From: Novosphingopyxis baekryungensis DSM 16222
Lineage (GTDB): Bacteria > Pseudomonadota > Alphaproteobacteria > Sphingomonadales > Sphingomonadaceae
DNA: 64,000 nucleotides
Assembly (NCBI RefSeq): GCF_000420305.1
Contig: NZ_ATUR01000006.1
Location: 124,001 to 188,000 of the forward strand
Direction of reading: 5' to 3'
A model generated the notes under the pieces. That model did no database searches, was not told the origin of the DNA, and worked only from the letters and a program-made list of their open reading frames with translations. Both the position numbers and the translations under genes were made by a program. Below, one piece after another: positions 7,813 to 15,752 of the stretch (its first letter is position 1; each line of letters begins with the position of its first letter).

Positions 7813-8556
7813 TTATCGCAGGCGTTTGACCCACAGCTGGTTGTCGTCACGGCGTTCGGTGTTGAAGTTGGGCACGGCTTCGAACAGGTCGCTGAGGCGC
7901 GAAAAGCCGTAGTTGCGCACGTCGAAGCTCGACCGGTTGCCGGCGCGCTGGCCCACCTGCGACATGTTGGCGAAGCCGCGTTCGTCCCGGTCGCTGGCGT
8001 TATACGCATCGACCAGCAGCGCGATCAGCTTGTCGTCCACCTGGCCGCGCTTGCCATTGCCGCTGGGGCTCTCGCTGTCGCCGCTTTTGGCCGGGCCTTC
8101 GCGGCGCGTGCTGTCGCTGCGGGTCAGCGCATCGACGTCGATGAAGCGGCTGCAGGCGGCCTTGAACGCCTCGGGCGTCTTGGCGCTGCCGAAGCCATAG
8201 ACGGGGTAGCCATCCTGCCGCAGCCGCATGGCCAGCGGCATGAAGTCGCTGTCCGAACTCATGATGCCAAAGCCATTCACCCGGCCGGAGAAGAGCATGT
8301 CCATCGCATCGATAGTCATCTTCATGTCGGTGGCGTTCTTGCCCTTGGTCATGTCGAACTGCTGCTGCGGCTCGATGCCGTAGACGTGCAGCTTGTCGAC
8401 CCAGCCCTTGAGCGCCTGCTTGCGCCAGTTGCCATAGGCGCGGCGAATATTGACCTCGCCCAGCTCGGCCATGACGGTGAGCACGGCGTCGATGCCATGG
8501 TGGGACGCGTTGTCTGCGTCGATGAGGAGTGCGGTGTTGCGATTGCCTTCGGTCAT
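7813..8556 (-). CDS. NYN-domain putative RNase with C-terminal LOTUS/OST-HTH domain
   Basis: The 247-residue protein opens with a NYN (LabA/DUF88, PIN-like) domain: ALLIDADNAS carries the first acidic residues, KGKNATDMKMTIDAMDML the middle acidic cluster and IMSSDSDFMPLA the SDxDF motif, together the metal-binding nuclease centre. A low-complexity Ser/Gly/Lys linker (about residues 148-170) joins it to a winged-helix LOTUS domain (DDKLIALLVDAYNAS...YGFSRLSDLFEAVPNF). This two-domain form is widespread in bacteria and is expected to bind RNA and cleave it, but its target is unknown. It follows putP on the same strand, separated by a triplicated repeat. Confidence 0.85.
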   Translation of the reverse strand: MTEGNRNTALLIDADNASHHGIDAVLTVMAELGEVNIRRAYGNWRKQALKGWVDKLHVYGIEPQQQFDMTKGKNATDMKMTIDAMDMLFSGRVNGFGIMSSDSDFMPLAMRLRQDGYPVYGFGSAKTPEAFKAACSRFIDVDALTRSDSTRREGPAKSGDSESPSGNGKRGQVDDKLIALLVDAYNASDRDERGFANMSQVGQRAGNRSSFDVRNYGFSRLSDLFEAVPNFNTERRDDNQLWVKRLR

Positions 8557-8585
8557 GGCGCGGACTTGGACCGCGCAGGCGTTCA

Positions 8586-8660
8586 GATCAACCCGCTTTG
8601 CGCGGGGGGGAGGTCAACCCGCTGTGCGCGGGGGGAGATCAACCGGCGTCGCGTGCGGGG
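8586..8660. repeat. Three tandem 24-26 bp repeats covering the 3' end of putP
   Basis: Copies at 8586-8611, 8612-8636 and 8637-8660 share the pattern RRTCAACCSGCNNTGCGCGGGG with small differences. The third copy contains the putP stop codon; the other two follow it and each again holds an in-frame-like TTGA. Copies 1 and 2 each carry a CCCGC/GCGGG inverted repeat that could act as a terminator. It looks like the tail of putP copied in tandem. Confidence 0.7.
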
Positions 8661-10156
8661 ATCGGTTCGCCCGGGCGGGCATCGGCGTGGGGCGAGGTGG
8701 CCAGGCTGACACCGACGATCGCCGCCATGGCCGCCACGAAGCCAGGGATGATCTCGTAGATCCCTTCGCCGCCCAGGAACGCCGCGTTCCAGCCAAGCGC
8801 GATCCACGCGATGACCACCACGGCACCCGTCACCAGGCCGGCCACGGCGCCCGCGCCGGTCATGCGCTTCCACATCAGCGAAAGAAGGATGAGCGGGCCG
8901 AAGGCAGCGCCGAAACCGGCCCAGGCGTTGGAGACGAGGCCCAGCACTTCGCTCTCCGGATCGAGCGCGATGACGCAGGCGACCAGCGCAACGAGCAGCA
9001 CGCAGACGCGGCCGATGTTCACCATCTCGGTCTCGCTGGCATGTTTGCGGATGAAGAGGCGGTAGAAGTCCTCTGTCAGCGAGCTGGAGGCGACCAGCAG
9101 CTGCGAGGAGATCGTGCTCATGATCGCGGCCAGCAGCGCAGCCAGCAGGAATCCGGTGATGAGCGGGTGGAACAGAAGGTCCGCCAGCACGATGAAGATG
9201 GTTTCCGGATCCTCGATCGGCAGCCCGTTGCGCTCCATGAATGCGCGGCCGGCAATGCCGACGCCGAGCGAGCCGAGCAACGCCACGCCCATCCAGGTCA
9301 TCCCGATATTGCGGGCACGCGGGACATCCTTGACCGAGCGCAGCGCCATGAAGCGCACGATGATGTGCGGCTGCCCGAAATAGCCCAGGCCCCAGGTGAC
9401 GGCCGACAGGAAACCGATGAAGGTCAGCCCGGCGAACAGGCTGAGAAAGTCCGGATCGATCGCAGTCACTTCGCGCACCATCTGGCCCACACCGCCTTCG
9501 CCCATGGTCGCCACCACCGGCATGAGGACGAGGGCCACCACCATGATGCAGCCCTGCACGAAATCGGTCAGGCTGACGGCAAGGAAGCCGCCGACCATGG
9601 TATAGGCCAGCACGACGCCGGCGGTGATCCAGATGCCGAAGGTGTAGTCGCTACCGCCAAGCTCCTGCGGCAAGGTGCCGAACAAGCCGGCGAAGCTGGT
9701 GGCGAACAGCTTGCCACCGCCCACCAGGCCTGCCGCCGTGTACACCGCGAAGAAGACCACGATGATGACCGCCGAGATGGTCCGCAAGGCGAGCGCCTGG
9801 CTCGGGAAGCGGCGGGAGAGGAACTGCGGAATGGTCAGGCTGTCGTCCAGATCGGCCGTCTGCTGCCGCAAGCGCGGCGCGACGAGGATCCAGTTGGCAA
9901 ACGCGCCCAGAAACAGGCCGATGCCGATCCATGCCTCGACCAGACCGGTCGCATAGAGCGCACCTGGCAGACCGAGCAGGAGCCAGCCACTCATGTCCGA
10001 CGCGCCAGCGGACAAGGCGGCGACCGCGGGAGTCAGCTGCCGTCCACCGAGCAGATAGCCCTCGCTGCTGTCCGTCGATTTCCACCAGGCATAGGCGCCA
10101 ATGGCGATCATCAGGATGAAATACAGGGCTAGGGAGATGAGTGTACCGGTCTGCAT
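8639..10156 (-). CDS. putP: Sodium/proline symporter PutP
   Basis: A 505-residue integral membrane protein of the SSS family with about 13 hydrophobic segments. Typical PutP features are the N-terminal SEGYLLGGRQLTPAVAALSAGASDMSGWLLLGLPGA (Na+ and proline binding in TM2, with the conserved SDMSGW), YFGQPHIIVRFMA in the middle and AAIMSTISSQLLVASSSLTEDFYR in TM9, which forms the second sodium site. It imports proline with Na+ across the inner membrane. No putA or regulator is adjacent. Its 3' end is duplicated in tandem. A long open frame on the opposite strand (8450-10132) is a codon-bias shadow. Confidence 0.95.
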   Translation of the reverse strand: MQTGTLISLALYFILMIAIGAYAWWKSTDSSEGYLLGGRQLTPAVAALSAGASDMSGWLLLGLPGALYATGLVEAWIGIGLFLGAFANWILVAPRLRQQTADLDDSLTIPQFLSRRFPSQALALRTISAVIIVVFFAVYTAAGLVGGGKLFATSFAGLFGTLPQELGGSDYTFGIWITAGVVLAYTMVGGFLAVSLTDFVQGCIMVVALVLMPVVATMGEGGVGQMVREVTAIDPDFLSLFAGLTFIGFLSAVTWGLGYFGQPHIIVRFMALRSVKDVPRARNIGMTWMGVALLGSLGVGIAGRAFMERNGLPIEDPETIFIVLADLLFHPLITGFLLAALLAAIMSTISSQLLVASSSLTEDFYRLFIRKHASETEMVNIGRVCVLLVALVACVIALDPESEVLGLVSNAWAGFGAAFGPLILLSLMWKRMTGAGAVAGLVTGAVVVIAWIALGWNAAFLGGEGIYEIIPGFVAAMAAIVGVSLATSPHADARPGEPIPARDAG

Positions 10157-10206
10157 GGCGACCGTGGATAAGCATCGCGAACGCTATGTCCACCCTGGCG
10201 GCGACA

Positions 10207-10824
10207 TCAGGGGACGAGCCATTGGCCTTCCCACCGGTCACCGGTCCAATCGAAGCGCGCACGACGATGCCCCTGATGGGCAAGATAGAGATACTCTATC
10301 CGTTCGATGGTGACCCGTAGAATGGAGAAATTCGGCCGGGCTGGCGCAAGCTGCTCGTCCGTGGGCTTCACGCCCTCCAGCTCCGCGCGCAGCCCGGAGG
10401 TTGGATGCGCCACCATCGTACCCGGCGCCGGATCTGCAAGATAGCAGCGGCGGGCATAATTGTCCGCGTTATCCCATGCTTCATCAGCGGCTGCTGAGCG
10501 TGTCTCAATCTCGCTATGGCCATGCAGCCGAAGCTGGATCTTGGCATCGGCATCGTACAGGAGGATGCCGGTACGGGCATCCTCCTGCAGCTCATCTACT
10601 TTGTCGGCGCGCGAATCGGTGTGGAAACGCAAGCGGCGATCGGCCCGCCGGGCCTCCCGCATCACCATGACACGCAAGGATGGCGCGCCGGACTGATCGA
10701 GAGAGGCAATGGTCGCCGTGTGGCACGGACTGTGCCGGTCCGCCGCGCCTTCCTCGATCAGCGCCCATGAGCGCGACAGCGAGCCGGCAAGATCGTCATA
10801 ATATGCCGGCAGCGCATCGCTCAT
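10207..10824 (-). CDS. Pyridoxamine 5'-phosphate oxidase-like flavoprotein
   Basis: The 205-residue protein has the split-barrel FMN-binding fold of the PNPOx-like group: [24 protein letters not shown] near the N-terminus, [15 protein letters not shown] for FMN phosphate contact, then [20 protein letters not shown] and a C-terminal [18 protein letters not shown] that resembles the substrate-binding tail of PdxH. It is shorter and more divergent than true PdxH, so the substrate may be another flavin or F420-type reaction rather than PNP. It starts inside the stop codon of the upstream carbonic anhydrase gene (4-bp overlap), implying translational coupling. Confidence 0.78.
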   Translation of the reverse strand: MSDALPAYYDDLAGSLSRSWALIEEGAADRHSPCHTATIASLDQSGAPSLRVMVMREARRADRRLRFHTDSRADKVDELQEDARTGILLYDADAKIQLRLHGHSEIETRSAAADEAWDNADNYARRCYLADPAPGTMVAHPTSGLRAELEGVKPTDEQLAPARPNFSILRVTIERIEYLYLAHQGHRRARFDWTGDRWEGQWLVP

Positions 10825-11459
10825 CGTACGGTTTCGAACTTGTCCGATTCCTTGTTGAGCACATGCAATTCGCCGTCTTCGATAGCGAAATAAGCGCCTT
10901 GCAATTTGAGCGAGCCATTCTCGACCTTCTCGGCCACATAGGGAAAAGTCATGAGATTGTTCAGGCTGACGCGCACGCCGGCCAGCTCCATGGCACGGCC
11001 GGCCTCGCGGCCCTCCTCGCCATATTGCTCGACCACGCCCTTGCGCGCCTCACGCAGCATACGGACCCAGTCCGCAATATGCGCGCCCTCACCATGATCG
11101 GCATCGGCAACATTGCCGGACAGCGCCGCGTTGCAACCGCCGCAGCGACCATGGCCCATGACGACGATTTCCGGCACCTTCAAGAATTGCACCGCAAATT
11201 CGACGGCGGCGGAAACACCGTGGAAACCGGGGCTGGTTTCATAGGGTGGAACGAGCGCCGCCACATTGCGCACCACAAAGATTTCGCCGGGCTTGCTGTC
11301 GAATACCAGCGCAGGATCGACCCGGCTGTCCGAACAGGCAATCACCATGACCTGCGGGGCCTGGCCTTCGGTCAATTCCTCCCAGCGTGCACGATGTGCC
11401 TCCCAATCGCTGCTGTAGAAATGACGGTATCCATCGATCATGTTGCTAAAGTCAGTCAT
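10821..11459 (-). CDS. can: Beta-class carbonic anhydrase
   Basis: The 212-residue protein contains the zinc site of beta carbonic anhydrases: CSDSRVDP (first Cys and the Asp-Arg dyad) and, about 60 residues later, HGRCGGC (His and second Cys). It interconverts CO2 and bicarbonate in the cytosol and supplies bicarbonate for carboxylases. GIVxxxxxL-type loops and the C-terminal [14 protein letters not shown] strand agree with the clade common in alphaproteobacteria. It is divergent from lipA across a 69-bp promoter region and overlaps the PNPOx-like gene by 4 bp. Confidence 0.94.
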   Translation of the reverse strand: MTDFSNMIDGYRHFYSSDWEAHRARWEELTEGQAPQVMVIACSDSRVDPALVFDSKPGEIFVVRNVAALVPPYETSPGFHGVSAAVEFAVQFLKVPEIVVMGHGRCGGCNAALSGNVADADHGEGAHIADWVRMLREARKGVVEQYGEEGREAGRAMELAGVRVSLNNLMTFPYVAEKVENGSLKLQGAYFAIEDGELHVLNKESDKFETVR

Positions 11460-11528
11460 GGAAATCCTTTACCAGTGGTGTGTCGGAAGGGGTGGCAAGC
11501 GCGGCCCACCATCGCTATCTCGCCTCAT

Positions 11529-12470
11529 ATGAACGACATGACCAATCCCCCGGTTCCCGAGCCCCGTCGCGAGCGCATCCGTAAACCTGACTGGATCCGC
11601 GTCAAGGCGCCCACCAGCAAGGGCTTTGCCGAGACGCGCAAACTGATGCGGGAGCTGAACCTCAATACCGTTTGCGAAGAGGCAGCCTGCCCGAATATCG
11701 GGGAATGCTGGACCAAGAAGCATGCGACGGTGATGATTTTGGGTGACGTATGCACGCGCGCCTGTGCCTTCTGCAACGTCAAGACCGGCATGCCGCGCGT
11801 CGTGGACAAGACCGAGCCGGCGCATGTCGCTGAAGCGGCGGCCAAGCTTGGCCTTGAGCATATCGTCATCACTTCGGTGGACCGGGATGATCTGCCGGAT
11901 GGCGGCGCAGACCAGTTTGTGCGCGTGATCCGCGAACTGCGCGATCAGACGCCAAGCACCACCATCGAAATTCTGACACCGGATTTTCGCAACAAGCACC
12001 GGCAGGCGATCGAGAAGATCGTTGCCGCCGGTCCGGACGTATATAATCACAACCTGGAAACGGTGCCGCGGCTTTATCCCACCATCCGCCCTGGAGCGCG
12101 CTATTACGCATCGCTGCGCCTTCTGGACGAGGTGAAGCAGCATGATCCGTCGATCTTTACGAAGTCCGGCATCATGCTGGGACTGGGTGAGCAGCGATTG
12201 GAAGTGCATCAGGTAATGGATGACATGCGCTCTGCCGATGTCGATTTCCTCACCATGGGCCAGTATCTACAGCCAACGCCGAAGCATGCGGAAGTGATCG
12301 ACTTCGTCACGCCGCAGGCGTTCGATGCCTTCGCCGCCATTGGGCGCGCTAAGGGTTTCTTGATGGTCGCCTCCAGCCCGTTGACCCGTTCCAGCTATCA
12401 TGCTGGCGATGATTTTGCGCAGATGCGCGCGGCGCGGGAGGAGAAGCTCGCAAAGGCAAAACTGCGCTAA
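11529..12470 (+). CDS. lipA: Lipoyl synthase
   Basis: The 313-residue enzyme has all three signature sites: the auxiliary cluster ligands [12 protein letters not shown] (about residues 50-61), the radical-SAM CTRACAFC (about 76-83) and the C-terminal RSSYHAGD with the serine ligand. It inserts two sulfurs into octanoyl groups on lipoyl domains of 2-oxoacid dehydrogenases and glycine cleavage H protein. The ATG at 11529 is chosen because a longer in-frame extension runs through the divergent carbonic anhydrase gene. The stop overlaps the next gene's start by one base (TAATG), coupling it to ratA. Confidence 0.97.
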   Translation: MNDMTNPPVPEPRRERIRKPDWIRVKAPTSKGFAETRKLMRELNLNTVCEEAACPNIGECWTKKHATVMILGDVCTRACAFCNVKTGMPRVVDKTEPAHVAEAAAKLGLEHIVITSVDRDDLPDGGADQFVRVIRELRDQTPSTTIEILTPDFRNKHRQAIEKIVAAGPDVYNHNLETVPRLYPTIRPGARYYASLRLLDEVKQHDPSIFTKSGIMLGLGEQRLEVHQVMDDMRSADVDFLTMGQYLQPTPKHAEVIDFVTPQAFDAFAAIGRAKGFLMVASSPLTRSSYHAGDDFAQMRAAREEKLAKAKLR

Positions 12471-12940
12471 TGCCTCGTCACAGCGAAAAACGGCGCATGC
12501 CCTATACGCCCATTCAGATGTATGAGCTGGTGGCAGACGTGAAACGCTATCCCGAGTTCTTGCCTTGGGTAATCGCCATGCGCTTGCGCAAGGACAGCGA
12601 TACCGAAAGCATTGCCGATATGGTCGTGGGCTTCAAGGCCATTCGGGAAACCTTCACGTCAAAAGTCGTCAAGGTGCCCAAGACCAAAATTCACGTCGAA
12701 TATGTCGATGGTCCGCTGCAATATCTGCGCAATGACTGGAGCTTCGAAAGCGATGGCGACGGCGGTTGCGTGGTACATTTCGAAGTCGATTTCGCTTTCA
12801 AGAACCGATTGTTCCAGACGATTGCCGGGCAATTTTTTGAAAAGGCGTTGATGCGGATGATCGGGGCGTTCGAAATGCGCGCCCAAGCGCTTTACGGTCC
12901 GTCTGGAAGTAGCAGCTCGAGCGCGCAGATTACGGCCTGA
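12470..12940 (+). CDS. ratA: RatA/COQ10-type SRPBCC protein
   Basis: The 156-residue START-like protein has the hallmark opening MPYTPIQMYELVADVKRYPEFLPWV and the C-terminal helix FFEKALMRMIGAFEMRAQALYG. Homologues are COQ10, a coenzyme Q chaperone needed for respiration, and RatA of E. coli, reported to interfere with 70S ribosome assembly. In alphaproteobacteria next to lipA a ubiquinone-binding role is more likely, but this is inference. An internal ATG at 12497 (MPYTPIQ) would give the more usual N-terminus. Its last 49 bp overlap the 3' end of cinA on the other strand. Confidence 0.88.
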   Translation: MPRHSEKRRMPYTPIQMYELVADVKRYPEFLPWVIAMRLRKDSDTESIADMVVGFKAIRETFTSKVVKVPKTKIHVEYVDGPLQYLRNDWSFESDGDGGCVVHFEVDFAFKNRLFQTIAGQFFEKALMRMIGAFEMRAQALYGPSGSSSSSAQITA

Positions 12941-13407
12941 AGCCGGATGTCGGCGCGGCTCTTGTCCTCGCCGAAATCCTTGCGATCGGCCTGGATATTC
13001 TCGGGATCCTCGCCTCGCCCGGCCTTGGCGAACACCACCGTGCCCACCGGTTTCTGCTCCGTTCCACCGCCGGGGCCAGCCACGCCGCTGATGGCTACCG
13101 CAACATCGGCATCGCTATGCGCCAACGCGCCTTGCGCCATGGCCCATGCAACCGCCATCGATACTGCACCGAAAACCTCGATGAGGTCCTGTGGCACGTC
13201 CAGCATTCCGATTTTCGCGTCGTTGGAATAGGTCGTGAAGCCGCAATGGAAAACGGCGCTGCTGCCGGGGATCTCTGTCAAAGCGGCTGCGACCAGACCA
13301 CCGGTGCAGCTTTCCGCCACGGTGACCGTGCGGCCTATCGCCTTGTTTTCATCGATGACTCGCTGCGCAAGTTCGTAAACATCTGGCGGAAGGATGTGGC
13401 TGTCCAT
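12892..13407 (-). CDS. pncC: Nicotinamide-nucleotide amidase, CinA C-terminal domain protein
   Basis: The 171-residue protein consists only of the CinA C-terminal amidase domain, with the catalytic AESCTGGLVAAALTEIPGSS and SGVAGPGGGTEQKPVGTV. It deamidates nicotinamide mononucleotide to nicotinic acid mononucleotide in pyridine nucleotide salvage. The stand-alone form, without the N-terminal molybdopterin-binding-like domain, is usual in Proteobacteria. The ATG at 13407 has an AAGGA site and follows the ispDF stop by one base, so the two genes form one unit. The name cinA is also used. Confidence 0.92.
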   Translation of the reverse strand: MDSHILPPDVYELAQRVIDENKAIGRTVTVAESCTGGLVAAALTEIPGSSAVFHCGFTTYSNDAKIGMLDVPQDLIEVFGAVSMAVAWAMAQGALAHSDADVAVAISGVAGPGGGTEQKPVGTVVFAKAGRGEDPENIQADRKDFGEDKSRADIRLQAVICALELLLPDGP

Positions 13408-13408
13408 A

Positions 13409-14560
13409 TCAAGTCCTTTGTTCGAGCAGGGCGGTGGCCTGCGCGGCGATTCCCTCGCGCCGGCCAGTATACCCCAGTCCTTCGGTTGTCGTGGCCTTGA
13501 TACTGACCCGTCCCGTTTCGACACCCAGAATTCCGGCGACCTGCGCGCGCATGGTTTCGCGATGCGGACCTATCTTTGGCGCTTCGCAGATAATCGTGCA
13601 GTCGACATTGCCGATGGCGTAGCCAGCCTCTGCCGCAAGTGAAACGGCATGGGCCAGGAAACGATCGGATCGCGCGCCACGCCATTGCGGATCGCTGGGC
13701 GGAAAATGGCTGCCGATATCGCCCGCGCCAATGGCACCCAGAACGGCGTCCGTGATGGCATGGAGCGCCACATCGGCGTCGCTATGGCCCGAAAGGCCGA
13801 AGTCATGTGGAATGGCAATGCCGCAGAGCCACAGCTCTTCCCCGGCCAACAGACGATGGACGTCATAGCCGCTTCCGATACGCACGGCAGGCGATCGAGA
13901 TGAGGCGCCTGCGGCGGGCTCATCGAAATCTTCTGCAAAGGTGATCTTCTTCAACCGTTCGTCACCAGGTACCTGCTTCACCTCTCCGCCGGCCGCGCGC
14001 AGTATCTGGGCATCGTCTGTGGCCTCGGCACCTGATGGCCAGGCGCGATGGGCTTGCAGAATTGCTTGCAGGTCGAAGGCTTGCGGCGTCTGCACGCGGC
14101 GAACGGCCTCGCGATCGAACGGGCTGCCATCGGTAGCCATGATCAGGCTGTCGGGCACTGGCAGCACGGGGATTGCCCCGGGCGCGGTAATCAGAGCCTC
14201 CAGAAGGGTAGATACCACATGGTTCGGCACATCCGGCCGCGCCGCATCGTGGATCAGCACCAGTCCATCGGCCCCATTCGCGCAAAGATGTTCCAGGCCA
14301 TTTTGGACGCTGTCTCTTCGCGTTGCGCCGCCAATAATGATGACGACGTCCATATCACGCAGAAGCTTCTCTGCAATCTCCCGCTGCCCGTCGCCCACCA
14401 CCACCGTGAGGCTTTTGAGCGGGCGGTACGCGCACAGGCTCTCCACGCTCCGACGCAGCAGGGCCTTGCCGTGATAGGGGCGAAACTGTTTCGGCACGTC
14501 GCCGCCCGCTCTGCTTCCCGTACCAGCTGCGACGATCAATCCGTGGGTATTCTGCGCCAT
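13409..14560 (-). CDS. ispDF: Bifunctional IspD/IspF of the MEP isoprenoid pathway
   Basis: A 383-residue fusion. Residues about 1-220 are IspD (MEP cytidylyltransferase) with GLIVAAGTGSRAGGDVPKQF, the CTP-binding loop, and IHDAARPDVP. Residues about 228-383 are IspF (MECDP synthase) with SGYDVHRL (zinc ligands Asp and His), GLSGHSDADVALHAITDA and IKATTTEGLGYTGRREGI. The fused form brings non-consecutive steps 2 and 4 of the pathway into one chain and is typical of alphaproteobacteria. The ATG at 14560 is preferred over an upstream in-frame Met because it begins directly with the IspD strand. It is divergent from dusB. Confidence 0.97.
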   Translation of the reverse strand: MAQNTHGLIVAAGTGSRAGGDVPKQFRPYHGKALLRRSVESLCAYRPLKSLTVVVGDGQREIAEKLLRDMDVVIIIGGATRRDSVQNGLEHLCANGADGLVLIHDAARPDVPNHVVSTLLEALITAPGAIPVLPVPDSLIMATDGSPFDREAVRRVQTPQAFDLQAILQAHRAWPSGAEATDDAQILRAAGGEVKQVPGDERLKKITFAEDFDEPAAGASSRSPAVRIGSGYDVHRLLAGEELWLCGIAIPHDFGLSGHSDADVALHAITDAVLGAIGAGDIGSHFPPSDPQWRGARSDRFLAHAVSLAAEAGYAIGNVDCTIICEAPKIGPHRETMRAQVAGILGVETGRVSIKATTTEGLGYTGRREGIAAQATALLEQRT

Positions 14561-14667
14561 GGCGGTCCTGTAGCCCCCCATGAACTTGTCCGCCAAGGCA
14601 TTTCACGCTAAATGCAGGGCAAATAGCGGTCACATCCGCTTCCCATTTCTGTTCTGGATCAAACGGC

Positions 14668-15666
14668 ATGCGGCTTTCGCCCATTCAAATCGGTGACATC
14701 ACGATCGCGGAACCGGTTATCCTGGCGCCAATGACCGGGGTGACGGACATGCCGTTCCGGCGGATGGTGCGTCGCTATGGCTCGGGCCTGAATGTCACGG
14801 AAATGATCGCCAGCCAGGCGATGGTGCGTGAGACCCGTCAGTCCGTGCAAAAGGCAGCGTGGCATCCGGTGGAAGAGCCGGTGTCGATGCAGCTGGCTGG
14901 TTGCGATCCGGAAGTGATGGCGGAGGCGGCCAAGCTCAACGAGGATCGCGGCGCCGCGATTATCGACATCAATATGGGCTGCCCGGTCAAAAAGGTGGTG
15001 AATGGGGATGCAGGTTCGGCGCTGATGCGCGATCTGCCGCTGGCCACCAGATTGATCGAAGCCACCGTTAAGGCGGTAAAGGTGCCCGTGACGGTCAAGA
15101 TGCGCATGGGCTGGGATCATGGCAGCCTGAATGCGCCGGAACTGGCGCATATCGCTGAAGATGTCGGCGCCAAGCTGATTACCGTGCATGGCCGCACGCG
15201 CAACCAGATGTACAAGGGCAGCGCCGACTGGTCCTTTATTGCCAAGGTCAAGGCGGCGGTATCGCTGCCCGTCATCGTGAACGGCGATATCTGCTCCATC
15301 GAAGATGCGGACATGGCGCTGCAACAAAGCGGCGCGGATGGCGTGATGGTTGGCCGCGGGGCCTATGGGCGCCCGTGGTTGCTTGGCCAGATCATGCGGT
15401 GGCTGGCAGACGGCACTCGCCTGCCGGATCCGTCGCTGTCGGAGCAGTATAGACTGATCGATGAGCATTATCGCGCGATGCTCGATCATTATGATGTCGA
15501 TGTCGGCGTGCGCTGCGCACGCAAGCATCTCGGCTGGTACGTCAGGGGGCTGCATGGCTCGGCCGAATGGCGCAATGCCGTCAATCAGGAGGCCGACCCT
15601 GCCAAGGTGCTCGATATGCTCGCGCGCTTTTACGAGCCCTATATCGAGCGCGCCGAAGCGGCCTGA
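14668..15666 (+). CDS. dusB: tRNA-dihydrouridine synthase B
   Basis: A 332-residue TIM-barrel flavoenzyme. [14 protein letters not shown] opens the barrel with the FMN site, [19 protein letters not shown] carries the catalytic Cys, VKMRMGWD and [13 protein letters not shown] give phosphate and RNA contacts, and [11 protein letters not shown] with [12 protein letters not shown] closes the FMN site. It reduces uridine in the tRNA D-loop with NADPH. This is the nifR3 gene of alphaproteobacteria, which often heads nifR3-ntrB-ntrC-ntrY-ntrX; here it is followed at 86 bp by ntrY, with no ntrB or ntrC between. Confidence 0.95.
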   Translation: MRLSPIQIGDITIAEPVILAPMTGVTDMPFRRMVRRYGSGLNVTEMIASQAMVRETRQSVQKAAWHPVEEPVSMQLAGCDPEVMAEAAKLNEDRGAAIIDINMGCPVKKVVNGDAGSALMRDLPLATRLIEATVKAVKVPVTVKMRMGWDHGSLNAPELAHIAEDVGAKLITVHGRTRNQMYKGSADWSFIAKVKAAVSLPVIVNGDICSIEDADMALQQSGADGVMVGRGAYGRPWLLGQIMRWLADGTRLPDPSLSEQYRLIDEHYRAMLDHYDVDVGVRCARKHLGWYVRGLHGSAEWRNAVNQEADPAKVLDMLARFYEPYIERAEAA

Positions 15667-15752
15667 TCGCTCAGGCGTTCCGGCGACGCGCCGAAGCCCG
15701 CTTCTTCTGCTGTTTTGTGGTGAAACGGCCACGGATATCCGCTAACCGTGTC

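Noticed and set aside
8586-8660. Possible CRISPR-like array
   Set aside because: Only three imperfect units without unique spacers, no cas genes, and one unit is coding sequence of putP.
8450-10132. Long open frame on the plus strand opposite putP
   Set aside because: Its predicted protein is a run of His, Arg, Asp and Gln with no fold, and it is an exact antisense of the putP codon pattern in a high-GC genome.
10680-11528. N-terminal extension of lipA
   Set aside because: The in-frame extension runs antisense through the carbonic anhydrase and PNPOx genes; the ATG at 11529 gives the normal LipA length.
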